From Hydrogenophaga sp. IBVHS1 (GTDB taxonomy: Bacteria > Pseudomonadota > Gammaproteobacteria > Burkholderiales > Burkholderiaceae_C): a stretch of DNA of 64,000 nt. The stretch's first letter is position 1, and every line of letters begins with the position of its first letter. The notes under the pieces were generated by a model. The model did not search any database. It was given only the letters and a program-made list of their open reading frames with translations, and had not been told where the DNA came from. Made by a program: the position numbers and the translations under genes. The stretch is from contig NZ_NFUU01000002.1 of assembly GCF_002127265.1 (NCBI RefSeq), forward strand, positions 434,001 through 498,000. Direction: 5' to 3'. Below, one piece after another: positions 15,176 through 23,943 of the stretch.

Positions 15176-16920
15176 AGGACCGCTATGACGTGATCGTGGC
15201 CGGCTCGGGCGCGGGTGCCCTGGCCACCGCCGTGACGGCCGCCAAGGCGGGCCTCTCCGTGCTCGTGGTGGAGAAGGAGCCGCTGTTTGGTGGCACCACC
15301 GCGCGTTCGGGCGGCGTGCTGTGGATTCCCCGCAACCCGAAGTCGAAGGCGTTGGGCATTGAGGATTCGCCCGATGCCGTGCGCACTTACCTGCGGCACG
15401 AAACGGGCGCCCACTACGACGAGAAGCGCATCGAAGCCTTTCTGGATGCGGGTCCGAAAGCGGTGGAATTCTTCGAGCGCGAGACCGCGCTGCAGTTCGT
15501 CGCGGTGCCCGAGTTCTCCGATTACCACCCCGATGCCCCGGGCGGCCGACCGGGGGGCCGGGCCATTCTGGCCGCGCCGTACGATGCCGGTGAACTGGGG
15601 GCCGACGCGAAACGGCTGCGCCCGCCGCTGAAGGAAATCACCTTCGTCGGCATGATGTTCAACGCCAGCCAGGAGGTGCAGCACTTCTTCAACGTGACGC
15701 GGTCCTTGACTTCAGCGAAATACGTCGCACGCCGCCTGTTGACGCATGCGAAGGAAATGCTGGTGCATGGCCGTGCCCAGCGCCTCACCAACGGCAACGC
15801 GCTCGCGGCCCGTTTGTTCCGCAGCGCCAGAGATGCGGGTGTGGAGGTTGTGACGAGTGCGCCAGTATGCGAGCTGGTGATCGAATCGGGTGCCGTGCGC
15901 GGGGTGGTGGTGGAGGTAGACGGCCAGCGCCGCACGGTGCGCGCGAGCCGGGGCGTGGTGCTGGGCACTGGCGGCTTTCCGCAAGACCCGGCGCTGCGCA
16001 AGCAACTCTTTCCGCATGCGCCCACGGGTGCCGAGCACTGGTCGCCCGCGCCCCCCGGCAACACCGGCGATGGCTGGCGCATGGCCGAGGCCGCTGGTGC
16101 GGCCACGCAAGGCAACCTGCCCAACAACGCGGCGTGGATTCCGGTGTCGCGCGTGCCCCGCTCGGATGGCAGCTTCGGTGTGTTTCCGCACCTGATCGAT
16201 CGCTACAAGCCAGGTGTGATCGCGGTGGGCCGCAATGGCCGGCGCTTCGTGAACGAGGCGAACTCGTACCACGACTTCGGCCAGGCCATGCAGCGCATCG
16301 GCCGGGAGCAAGGCGAAACAGCCGCGTGGCTGGTGGCAGACCACCGGGCCTTGCGCCGCTACGGCCTGGGCTTTGTGAAACCCTTCCCGCTGCCCCTGTG
16401 GCCGCACCTGCGCAATGGTTACCTGCTGCGCGGCAGCACACCGGCCGAGCTGGCCCGCAAGGCCGGGCTCGACGCTGCCGGGCTGGAGCAGACCATCGCT
16501 GAATTCAACGGCCCCGCCGCACGCGGACTGGACCCTGCCTTCGGCAAAGGCACCACGGCCTACAACCGGTACCTGGGTGATGCGAAGCACCCCATCAGCC
16601 ATTGCGTGGCACCGCTGGACCAGGGGCCGTGGTACGCCATCAAGCTGCTGCCCGGCGACCTGGGCACCTTTGCCGGCATTCGCACCGACGAATTCGCGCG
16701 CGCCCTGGCCGCCGACGGCAAGCCGGTTCCCGGCCTGTACGCCGTGGGCAACGACGCGCTGAGCGTGATGGGTGGCAACTATCCCGGTGGTGGCATCACG
16801 CTCGGGCCGGCGCTGGCCTTCGGCTGGATCGCCGGGCGCCACCTGGCCGAGGTTTCAACGCAAGACAGCGCCGCGCCACTGCGTGCGGTTCAGAGAGAGG
16901 GAGATGCGGTGGTGGCCTGA
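15172..16920 (+). CDS. FAD-dependent oxidoreductase, KstD/fumarate-reductase type
   Basis: The 582-residue flavoprotein of the FAD_binding_2 family has the dinucleotide site VIVAGSGAGALATAVTAAKAG at residues 8-28 and a second FAD segment VLGTGGFPQDP. Its end, GNYPGGGITLGPALAFG at about residues 534-550, matches the FAD-contacting tail of 3-ketosteroid delta1-dehydrogenases, where the Tyr acts in catalysis. Such enzymes remove hydrogens next to a ketone in a ring. The start overlaps the cupin stop (ATGA). I infer that it desaturates or oxidises a cyclic ketone intermediate; the true substrate is unknown and fumarate-reductase-like activity is an alternative. Confidence 0.87.
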   Translation: MKDRYDVIVAGSGAGALATAVTAAKAGLSVLVVEKEPLFGGTTARSGGVLWIPRNPKSKALGIEDSPDAVRTYLRHETGAHYDEKRIEAFLDAGPKAVEFFERETALQFVAVPEFSDYHPDAPGGRPGGRAILAAPYDAGELGADAKRLRPPLKEITFVGMMFNASQEVQHFFNVTRSLTSAKYVARRLLTHAKEMLVHGRAQRLTNGNALAARLFRSARDAGVEVVTSAPVCELVIESGAVRGVVVEVDGQRRTVRASRGVVLGTGGFPQDPALRKQLFPHAPTGAEHWSPAPPGNTGDGWRMAEAAGAATQGNLPNNAAWIPVSRVPRSDGSFGVFPHLIDRYKPGVIAVGRNGRRFVNEANSYHDFGQAMQRIGREQGETAAWLVADHRALRRYGLGFVKPFPLPLWPHLRNGYLLRGSTPAELARKAGLDAAGLEQTIAEFNGPAARGLDPAFGKGTTAYNRYLGDAKHPISHCVAPLDQGPWYAIKLLPGDLGTFAGIRTDEFARALAADGKPVPGLYAVGNDALSVMGGNYPGGGITLGPALAFGWIAGRHLAEVSTQDSAAPLRAVQREGDAVVA

Positions 16921-16954
16921 GCAATCGGGTCGCGCGCGCTGAGTCAGTTTTTTC

Positions 16955-16990
16955 GTCAGTCAGTCAGTTTTGTTTGTTTGTTTGTTTGTT
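16955..16990 (+). repeat. Tetranucleotide repeats before the Bug gene
   Basis: Two short tandem repeats follow each other: three and a half copies of GTCA (from 16955) and five copies of TTTG (16969-16988, plus TT). They lie in the 116-bp space between the flavoprotein and Bug receptor genes, upstream of the Bug start. Such tracts can slip and change spacing, but here they are outside any reading frame. Confidence 0.8.
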
Positions 16991-17036
16991 CATCAATCGG
17001 AAACCGTCCCTTGCGGGACTTCAGGAGACAAGAACC

Positions 17037-18011
17037 ATGTTCAAGACCATCAAGATCGCGAAGGCGTTCGTGGCCGTTGCCGCGCTGGCCACCGCCTTTG
17101 GCGCTGCCGCGCAGCCCTTTCCCAACAAGCCGATCCGCGTGATCGTGTCGTACGCCGCGGGCGGCGCCACCGACAACCTCACGCGCCAGACCGGCCAGGT
17201 GCTTTCTGAAAAGCTCGGCCAGCCCATCGTGGTCGACAACAAGCCGGGTGGCAGCACCGTGATTGGCGCGCAGACGCTGATTGCCGCGCCGCCTGATGGC
17301 TACACCATGGCCATCTTCGATCCGTCCACCGTGGCCATGAACCAGTTCCTGTTCAAGAAGCCGCCGTACGACCCCATCAAGTCGTTCCAGCCGGTGACCG
17401 TGCTCACGCGCATTCCGTTCGCCATCATGGTGCGCGCCGATCACCCCGCCAACAACCTCAAGGAATTCGTGGCACAGGTGAAGGCCAAGCCCGGACAGAG
17501 CTTCGGCCATTCGGGCGCGGGCAACCCGGTGCACCTGGCCATGGAGTCGTTCAAGGCGGCAGCCGGGCTGGACCTCCAGCACGTGCCCTACCGCGGCGGC
17601 GCACCGGCGCTGGCCGATCTGCTGGGTGGACAGATTCCGATCCTCATGATGGACGTGCCCAGTGCCATCCAGCACATCAAGGCCGGCAAGGTGCGGGTGA
17701 TTGCCCTCACCAGCGCACAGCGCTCCGATCTGCTGCCCGATGTGCCCACCATCGCGGAGTCTGGCTACCCCGGCTTCGAGGCCAGCAGCTGGTTCGGTGC
17801 CTTCGTGCCCGCTGGCACCCCCGCACCCGTGGTGGCCCGCCTGAATGCGGCGCTGCGCGAGACCATCGCCACGCCGCAGATGCAGACCTGGATCAAGGCC
17901 CAGACGCTGGAAGCTGTGACCTCCACGCCCGAAGAATTCGGCGCGCTGGTCAAGAGCGATTCGGACAAGTACGGCAAGCTCATCAAGCAGCTCAACCTGT
18001 CGCTCGACTGA
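17037..18011 (+). CDS. Bug-type (TctC) periplasmic substrate-binding protein
   Basis: The 324-residue precursor has a signal peptide ending near ATAFGAAA/Q (residues 1-25) and then the opening of the mature Bug family, QPFPNKPIRVIVSYAAGGATD. Bug receptors bind carboxylic or aromatic acids in the periplasm and are very numerous in Burkholderiales; they work with TctAB membrane proteins or act as sensors. No tctA or tctB is present nearby, so it is an orphan receptor. The ATG follows AGGAGA by 8 bases. Its place in the catabolic operon suggests the ligand is the substrate of the cluster. Confidence 0.92.
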   Translation: MFKTIKIAKAFVAVAALATAFGAAAQPFPNKPIRVIVSYAAGGATDNLTRQTGQVLSEKLGQPIVVDNKPGGSTVIGAQTLIAAPPDGYTMAIFDPSTVAMNQFLFKKPPYDPIKSFQPVTVLTRIPFAIMVRADHPANNLKEFVAQVKAKPGQSFGHSGAGNPVHLAMESFKAAAGLDLQHVPYRGGAPALADLLGGQIPILMMDVPSAIQHIKAGKVRVIALTSAQRSDLLPDVPTIAESGYPGFEASSWFGAFVPAGTPAPVVARLNAALRETIATPQMQTWIKAQTLEAVTSTPEEFGALVKSDSDKYGKLIKQLNLSLD

Positions 18012-18015
18012 ACCC

Positions 18016-18543
18016 GTGGCGCCCACCAGTGAACAGTCGCTGCAGTACCTGCTGGATCGTCAGGCCATCCTGGACTGCATCCACCGGTACTGCCTGGGAG
18101 TCGACCGGCACGACGCGGCCATGATCGCGAGCGCGTTCCACCCGGACGCGATCGACGAGCACGGCCCGTTTACCGGCGGACCCGGCGCGCTGGCTGACTG
18201 GGCCAATACCTTCCATGCGGCGCGGTTCCTGGCCCACACGCACCACATCACCACGCATGGCTGCGAGATCGATGGCGACACGGCGCATGCCCAGAGCCAC
18301 TGCCTCTACGGCCTGCGACGCAAGGACGGCGAGACCGTGGCACTGGGTGCGGCGCGCTACATCGACCGGCTGGAACGCCGCGGTGGTGAATGGCGCATCG
18401 CGCACCGTCGCACACTGATCGAGTGGCGAGGCGAACTCAAGGCGCACATGCCCGAAGGCTATGCACAAGGCAGCTGGGACCGCAGCGATCCCTCTTACGA
18501 ACGACCCCTGGCCAGCACGGCCAGTCACCAGAAGCATCCATGA
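18016..18543 (+). CDS. SnoaL-like / NTF2-fold protein
   Basis: The 175-residue protein starts at GTG, 4 bp after the Bug stop codon. The opening LQYLLDRQAILDCIHRYCLGVDRHD is the typical helix pair of SnoaL-like (SnoaL_4) proteins, with AFHPDAIDEHG and the later TTHGCEIDGDTAHAQSHCLY making the cone-shaped pocket. Members act as dehydratases, isomerases or hydroxylation partners on ring compounds. Here it may work on an intermediate of the pathway; the reaction cannot be read from the sequence. Confidence 0.85.
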   Translation: MAPTSEQSLQYLLDRQAILDCIHRYCLGVDRHDAAMIASAFHPDAIDEHGPFTGGPGALADWANTFHAARFLAHTHHITTHGCEIDGDTAHAQSHCLYGLRRKDGETVALGAARYIDRLERRGGEWRIAHRRTLIEWRGELKAHMPEGYAQGSWDRSDPSYERPLASTASHQKHP

Positions 18544-19664
18544 CCTCCCCCGTTTCGCAGAATGCCCTGTTCGAGCCAGGCCGGCTCGGCACGCTCGTGG
18601 TGAAGAACCGCGTGGCCATGGCACCCATGACGCGCTCGCGCGCCACCGACGACGGCACACCCACGCCGCTCATGGCCGAGTACTACGGCCAGCGCGCCGG
18701 CGCGGGTGTCATCGTGTCCGAGGGCGTGAACATTTCCCCGGGTGCACAGGGTTTCCTGAACGTGCCGGGCATCTGGACCGACGCCCATGTGGCGGGCTGG
18801 CGCGAGATCACGCGCCGCGTGCATGCCGAGGGCAGCACCTTCTTCATGCAGCTCTGGCACACCGGCCGCATCGGCCACCCCGACAACATGCAGCCTGGCC
18901 TGCACCCGGTGGGGCCGAGCGCGCTCAAGCACGAGCGCACCCTCGTTACGCCCAGCGGGCTGCAGCCTTCGGTGGTGCCGCGCGAATTGAACAGCGCAGA
19001 GATCGAGCAGGTGATTGCCGACTACGCGCAGGCCGCGCGCCGCGCGCTGGAGGCGGGTTGCGACGGCGTGGAAATCCACGCTGCCAACGGCTACCTGCCG
19101 AGCCAGTTTCTGCATGAAAGCTCGAACCAGCGCACCGACGCGTGGGGCGGCAGCATCCCGGCGCGAGCGCGATTTCTGGTGGAGGTGGCGCGGGCATGCG
19201 CCGCCGCCATCGGCGCGGAACGGGTGATCGTTCGGCTCACGCCGTTCTCGGAATTCAATGGCGCGAAAAGCCCCGACGACGCGCCGGTGTACGACCACCT
19301 CATCGCCGAACTGGCGAAGCTCTCGCTGGGTGCCCTGCACGTGGTGGGCGCCGAAGTATCAGGCAACCAGACGGTGCAGCGTGGCGAGGGCGAGCGCGCA
19401 CCCGACGTGCTGGGTTTTGTGCGGCCGCGCTGGCCCGGCACCCTGGTGGCGGCGGGCAACTACGACCTGGCGCGCGCGCAGCGCGACATTGGTGAGGGCC
19501 GCGCCGACCTGATCGCCTTCGGCCGCGACTTCATTGGCAACCCGGACCTGGTGGAGCGCCTGCGCGATGGCCACCCGCTGGTGGAGCGCCTGCCAGCCGA
19601 CTGGTACGGGCCGTCCGCGCAGGGCTACACCGATTACCCCCGCTGGCAGCAACCCACCGCCTGA
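18540..19664 (+). CDS. Old Yellow Enzyme family NADH:flavin oxidoreductase (NemA-like)
   Basis: The 374-residue TIM-barrel flavoenzyme starts at an ATG that overlaps the previous stop codon (ATGA). It has the substrate-binding and catalytic set of Old Yellow Enzymes: FMQLWHTGRIGHPDN in strand 3, and GVEIHAANGYLPSQFL with the His, Asn and catalytic Tyr, followed by SSNQRTDAWGGS. These enzymes use NAD(P)H and FMN to reduce the double bond of alpha,beta-unsaturated ketones, or nitro groups. Next to a KstD-like flavoprotein it suggests that the pathway reduces or adjusts ring double bonds. Confidence 0.92.
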   Translation: MTSPVSQNALFEPGRLGTLVVKNRVAMAPMTRSRATDDGTPTPLMAEYYGQRAGAGVIVSEGVNISPGAQGFLNVPGIWTDAHVAGWREITRRVHAEGSTFFMQLWHTGRIGHPDNMQPGLHPVGPSALKHERTLVTPSGLQPSVVPRELNSAEIEQVIADYAQAARRALEAGCDGVEIHAANGYLPSQFLHESSNQRTDAWGGSIPARARFLVEVARACAAAIGAERVIVRLTPFSEFNGAKSPDDAPVYDHLIAELAKLSLGALHVVGAEVSGNQTVQRGEGERAPDVLGFVRPRWPGTLVAAGNYDLARAQRDIGEGRADLIAFGRDFIGNPDLVERLRDGHPLVERLPADWYGPSAQGYTDYPRWQQPTA

Positions 19665-19683
19665 ACACGACGGACACTTTTCA

Positions 19684-20454
19684 ATGACAAGTTTTTCTTC
19701 CAACGCGCTGGCGGGCCGCACCGCTGTGGTCACCGGTGCCGGTGGCGGCCTGGGTGGCGCCATCGTGGCGCAGCTCGCCGCCATGGGTGCGCGCGTGCTG
19801 TCGCTCGATCTGCGCGCTCCCGTTGCCGACACGGCCGCGGGCCATCACGCTCTGGCCTGCGACATCGGCCGCGAAGACGATGTGGCCGAGGCAGCGCACC
19901 AGTGGGACGCGCTCGCCGGTCGCTGCGACATTCTGGTCAACAACGCGGCCGTGATGCCGCCCCCCATGCCGCTGGCCGACATGGTCGACGCCGATTGGGA
20001 CCGCGTGTTTGCCGTGAACCTGAAGGGCGCCTACTTCTGCGCCAAGCACTTCGGTGCGGCCATGCGGCGCGCCGGGCGCGGCAGCATCGTCAACCTCGCG
20101 TCCATTGCCGCCAGCGTGCCCAACGCGATCGGCGCCTACGGCCCCAGCAAGGCCGCGGTGCTCGCGCTCACGCGGCAGATGGCGGTGGAGTGGGGCCCGC
20201 TGGGGCTGCGCGCCAACGCGGTGAGCCCCGGCCTGGTGCGCACGCCCATGTCCGAACCGTTCTACGCTCAGCCAGCCAACCTCGCGGCGCGCGAGGCGGT
20301 GGTGGCGTCGCGGCGCATCGGCGTTCCTGAAGACATCGCCTCGGTGGTGGGCTTCCTGGCCTCCGACGCCTCGGCCTACGTGAATGGCCAGGAAATCACC
20401 GTCGATGGCGGCTTCATGGCCACGCCGCTGATGAACATCCAGAAGAGGGACTGA
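19684..20454 (+). CDS. SDR-family oxidoreductase (first of four)
   Basis: The 256-residue classical short-chain dehydrogenase has the cofactor motif VVTGAGGGLGGAI at residues 15-27, NNAA near residue 90, a catalytic Ser in NLASIAASV and the YGPSK Tyr/Lys pair. Classical SDRs interconvert alcohols and ketones with NAD(P). It lies 19 bp after the OYE gene and 2 bp before the next SDR, within the same operon. The substrate is presumably a hydroxy acid or ring alcohol of the pathway. Confidence 0.92.
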   Translation: MTSFSSNALAGRTAVVTGAGGGLGGAIVAQLAAMGARVLSLDLRAPVADTAAGHHALACDIGREDDVAEAAHQWDALAGRCDILVNNAAVMPPPMPLADMVDADWDRVFAVNLKGAYFCAKHFGAAMRRAGRGSIVNLASIAASVPNAIGAYGPSKAAVLALTRQMAVEWGPLGLRANAVSPGLVRTPMSEPFYAQPANLAAREAVVASRRIGVPEDIASVVGFLASDASAYVNGQEITVDGGFMATPLMNIQKRD

Positions 20455-20456
20455 GC

Positions 20457-21224
20457 ATGACCACCGTCACCGTTCAGGATCTGCTCAGGGACCGCATCGC
20501 CGTGATCACCGGTGGTGGCGGCGGCATTGGGGCCGGCCTGGCGCTCGGGCTGGCCGCGCATGGCGCCACCGTGGTGGTGACCGGGCGCACCGAAAGTTCG
20601 CTCGATCACACCGTGGCTGCGGTGCGCGCCGCCGGTGGCCGCGCCCACGCGGTGGCCATGGACGTGACCGACGCCGCTTCCTGTGCGGCGGCGGCCGCGC
20701 GCATCGCCGCCGAGATCGGCGAGGTGTCCATCCTCGTCAACAACGCGGGCGTCATCGAATACGTGCCGATGGAGGACGACGCCGTGGGCGATGCGTGGAA
20801 ACACACCATCGAGACCAACCTCAACGGTCCTTTCAACACGGCGAAGGCATTCCTCGCGCCGCTCAAGGCCACGCGCGGTGCCATCATCAACATTGGCTCC
20901 ATCGCGGCCACGGTCTACACCGGCAACACGGTGGGCTACTCGGCGTCCAAGGGCGGCGTGCACATGCTCACGGTGGCCCTGGCGCGCGAGCTCGGCAAGG
21001 ACGGCGTGCGGGTGAACACGGTTGCGCCCGGCGCCATCGCTACGCCCATGTCGCCATCGGCCGGAGACGAGACCCGCATGGCCAACCTGATGCGCCGCGT
21101 GCCGCTGGGCCGCATCGGCCAGCCAGAAGACCTGGTGGGCCCGGTGGTGTTCCTCGCCTCGCCCCTGGCCGCCTACGTGACCGGCGCCACGCTGCGCGCC
21201 GACGGCGGTTACCTGACCAACTGA
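20457..21224 (+). CDS. SDR-family oxidoreductase (second of four)
   Basis: The 255-residue classical SDR has VITGGGGGIGAGLALGLAAHG as cofactor motif, NNAGV, the catalytic Ser in NIGSIAATV and YSASK. The sequence ends in LRADGGYLTN, common for the tetrameric 3-oxoacyl reductase-like group. It begins 2 bp after the previous SDR stop and ends 3 bp before the acyl-CoA dehydrogenase. It may oxidise a 3-hydroxyacyl-CoA or a ring alcohol; sequence alone does not separate these. Confidence 0.92.
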   Translation: MTTVTVQDLLRDRIAVITGGGGGIGAGLALGLAAHGATVVVTGRTESSLDHTVAAVRAAGGRAHAVAMDVTDAASCAAAAARIAAEIGEVSILVNNAGVIEYVPMEDDAVGDAWKHTIETNLNGPFNTAKAFLAPLKATRGAIINIGSIAATVYTGNTVGYSASKGGVHMLTVALARELGKDGVRVNTVAPGAIATPMSPSAGDETRMANLMRRVPLGRIGQPEDLVGPVVFLASPLAAYVTGATLRADGGYLTN

Positions 21225-21227
21225 CCC

Positions 21228-23039
21228 ATGAGCCTTTCCAGCACCCTGCCCACCGTCGACCGGCGCGACCTCGACTTCCAGTTGTTCGAGGTGCTTCAGG
21301 CGCTCGACCTCACGCAGCGCCCCGAACACGCCGACCACGACGCCACCAGCTTTGCCGCCGTGCTCGACGTGGCGCAGACGCTGGCGGCCGACAAGTTCCA
21401 GACGCATTACCGCGAATCCGACCTGGATGAGCCGCGCCTGGAGAACGGCAAGGTTCGCGTGGTGCCGCAGGTGCGCGAGGCCTTGCGCGCCTTTGCCGAA
21501 GCCGGCTTCATGGCCGCCGACCGCCCGTTCGACGAAGGCGGCCAGCAACTGCCCTACACCCTGCTGCTGGCTTGTCTCGCGTGCTTCCAGGCCGCCAACA
21601 TCGGTACCTCCAGCTACAACTTCCTCACCATCTCCGGTGCGGCAGTCATCCGCGAGTTCGGCACCAAGGCTCAGCGCGCGAAGTACGTGCAGCCGATGCT
21701 GGACGCGCGCTTCCTCGGCACCATGTGCCTGAGCGAGCCGCACGCCGGCTCGGGGCTGGCCGACATCCGCACGCGCGCCACGCTGCAGCCCGACGGCACC
21801 TACCACCTCAAGGGCACGAAGATGTGGATCTCGGCCGGCGAGCACGAGCTGTCGGAAAACATCGTGCACCTGGTGCTCGCACGCATCGACGGCGCGCCCG
21901 CCGGTACGCGCGGCATCTCGCTGTTCATCGTGCCGCGCAAGCGCCTCGATGAACAGGGCCAGCCGGCCGAGTCCAACGGCGTCACGCTGGTGGGCTTGAA
22001 CCACAAGATGGGCTACCGGGGCACGGTCAACACCTTGCTGAACTTTGGCGAGAACGAAGCCTGCGTGGGCGAGCTGGTGGGCGAGCCTCACCAGGGTCTG
22101 CGCTGCATGTTCCACATGATGAACGAGGCGCGCATCTCGGTGGGCGCTGGGGCGGCCATGCTGGGCGTGGCCGGCTACCTCTACAGCCTCGACTACGCGC
22201 GCGGCCGGCCGCAAGGCCGGTTGCCCGGCTCCAAAGACCCGAGCACGCCGCCGGTGCCCATCATCGAACATGCCGACGTGCGCCGCATGCTGCTCACGCA
22301 GAAGGCGTACGCGGAAGGCGGGCTGGCGCTGTGCCTGTACGCCGCAAGGTTGGTGGACGACGTGCGCAGTGGCGAAACGCGTGCTGCAAAGGATCGCGCC
22401 AACCTGCTGCTTGAGATCCTCACGCCGCTGGTGAAGAGCTGGCCGAGCGAGTTCTGCCTGGAGGCCAACAAACTGGCCATGCAGGTGCTGGGCGGCTACG
22501 GCTACACGCGCGATTACCCGGTGGAGCAGTTCTACCGAGACAACCGCCTGAACCTGATTCATGAAGGCACGCACGGCATCCAGGCGATGGACCTGGTGGG
22601 TCGCAAGATCCGCATGGCCGACGGCGCCGCTTTCCAGCTGCTCCTTCGCGCCATGCGCGAGGACATCGATGCATGGCGCGGCGACGAGCAGGCGGGCGGC
22701 TTTGCGAGCCAGCTCGACGACGCCCTGGACCAGGTGGAAGCGGCCACGCGTGCCATGCAGGCTCACGCCGCCGATGAGCGCCGCTACACCGCCAACGCCA
22801 CCATGTACCTCGACATGCTGGGCCATGTGGCGGTGGCCTGGATGTGGCTGCGCCAGGCGGGGGCGGCATCGCGCGGCCTGGCCGCCGGCGCATCCGGCGA
22901 TCAGCGCGCCTTCTACCAGGGCAAGCTGGCGGCGGCGAACTACTTCTACCGCTTCGAGCTGACGCGCCTGGCGCACTGGCTGCCGATCCTCGGCAGTGCC
23001 GATCCGCTGTTCGTCGAACTCGACGTGGCCACGCTCTGA
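21228..23039 (+). CDS. Acyl-CoA dehydrogenase, long (about 600 aa) type
   Basis: The 603-residue FAD enzyme belongs to the longer acyl-CoA dehydrogenases, with an extra C-terminal domain compared with the 380-residue group. MCLSEPHAGSGLADI and KMWISAGEHELSENIVH form the FAD and substrate site in the middle domain. The catalytic base is Glu446 in IHEGTHGIQ. It removes two hydrogens from an acyl-CoA to give the 2-enoyl-CoA, passing electrons to ETF. Its neighbours, a MaoC hydratase and an acyl-CoA ligase, give the expected steps before and after. Chain or ring preference is not visible. Confidence 0.93.
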   Translation: MSLSSTLPTVDRRDLDFQLFEVLQALDLTQRPEHADHDATSFAAVLDVAQTLAADKFQTHYRESDLDEPRLENGKVRVVPQVREALRAFAEAGFMAADRPFDEGGQQLPYTLLLACLACFQAANIGTSSYNFLTISGAAVIREFGTKAQRAKYVQPMLDARFLGTMCLSEPHAGSGLADIRTRATLQPDGTYHLKGTKMWISAGEHELSENIVHLVLARIDGAPAGTRGISLFIVPRKRLDEQGQPAESNGVTLVGLNHKMGYRGTVNTLLNFGENEACVGELVGEPHQGLRCMFHMMNEARISVGAGAAMLGVAGYLYSLDYARGRPQGRLPGSKDPSTPPVPIIEHADVRRMLLTQKAYAEGGLALCLYAARLVDDVRSGETRAAKDRANLLLEILTPLVKSWPSEFCLEANKLAMQVLGGYGYTRDYPVEQFYRDNRLNLIHEGTHGIQAMDLVGRKIRMADGAAFQLLLRAMREDIDAWRGDEQAGGFASQLDDALDQVEAATRAMQAHAADERRYTANATMYLDMLGHVAVAWMWLRQAGAASRGLAAGASGDQRAFYQGKLAAANYFYRFELTRLAHWLPILGSADPLFVELDVATL

Positions 23040-23048
23040 GGAAACGGC

Positions 23049-23897
23049 ATGGCCATCGACCACGCCGCCCTGATGCGGCTCACCTTTCCCGAGCGCGAGT
23101 TCCACTGGACCGAGCGCGACACCCTGCTTTACAACCTGAGCGTGGGCATGGGCCGCGACATGCCGGCCGACCTGGGGTTCGTGTTCGAGCGCGGCCTTCA
23201 GAGCGTTCCCACTCAGGCGGCGGTGGTGGCCTGGGAAGACACCTGGCAGGAAAGCGCGGGTGTGGACATCACGAAGATCGTGCACGGCGAACAGCGCGTC
23301 ACGCTGCACCGGCCTTTGCCGAGTCAGGGCCGGGTGCGCTCGGCGTTCCGCATCGCCGCCTGTTACGACAAAGGCCCCGGGCGCGGCGCCGTGCTGCTGG
23401 CCGAAACCGTGTTGCGCGAGCCGGGCATCGATGCCCCTTTGGCCACGCTGCTCTCCACCGTGTTTGCGCGCGGTGATGGTGGCTTCGGCGGCCCCGCCGG
23501 ACGCGGACCCGACCCGCACCCGGTGCCCGAGCGCGCGCCCGATCGCACGGTGCACATCGACGTTCGCCCCGAGCAAGCCATGTTCTACCGGCTCACCGGC
23601 GACCGCAACCCGCTGCATGTGGACCCCGCGTTTGCCACAGCCGCCGGTTTTGACCGGCCCATCCTGCACGGCCTGTGCAGCTGGGGCATGGCCGCAGCCG
23701 CCGTGGTGCGCGAAGCTTGCAACCGCGATGCCTCGCGCCTGGCGCATTTCGAGGCGCGCTTCACCGCACCGGTGTACCCGGGTGAGGCGCTGGCCTTTGA
23801 CCTCTGGTTCGACGGCGACGCGGTGTCGCTGCGCGGCCGGGTGCCGCAGCGCGGTGTGACCGTGCTCGACCACGGCCAGGCGCTGCTGCGCCATTGA
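23049..23897 (+). CDS. MaoC-type enoyl-CoA hydratase 2
   Basis: The 282-residue protein is a double hot-dog hydratase. The C-terminal half holds the hydratase-2 motif YRLTGDRNPLHVDPAFA with Asp and His at residues 184-190, followed by AGFDRPILHGLCSWG. The N-terminal half is a hot-dog fold without the motif, as in fungal-type MFE-2 and bacterial ChsH-like enzymes. It adds water to a 2-enoyl-CoA to give the (R)-3-hydroxyacyl-CoA. It follows the acyl-CoA dehydrogenase by 9 bp and precedes the thiolase-like gene, in the order needed for hydration then carbon-carbon cleavage. Confidence 0.92.
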   Translation: MAIDHAALMRLTFPEREFHWTERDTLLYNLSVGMGRDMPADLGFVFERGLQSVPTQAAVVAWEDTWQESAGVDITKIVHGEQRVTLHRPLPSQGRVRSAFRIAACYDKGPGRGAVLLAETVLREPGIDAPLATLLSTVFARGDGGFGGPAGRGPDPHPVPERAPDRTVHIDVRPEQAMFYRLTGDRNPLHVDPAFATAAGFDRPILHGLCSWGMAAAAVVREACNRDASRLAHFEARFTAPVYPGEALAFDLWFDGDAVSLRGRVPQRGVTVLDHGQALLRH

Positions 23898-23943
23898 CCC
23901 ATTTTTGCCAACCCATCTACACAAGAGAAAGCAGGTAACTCCC

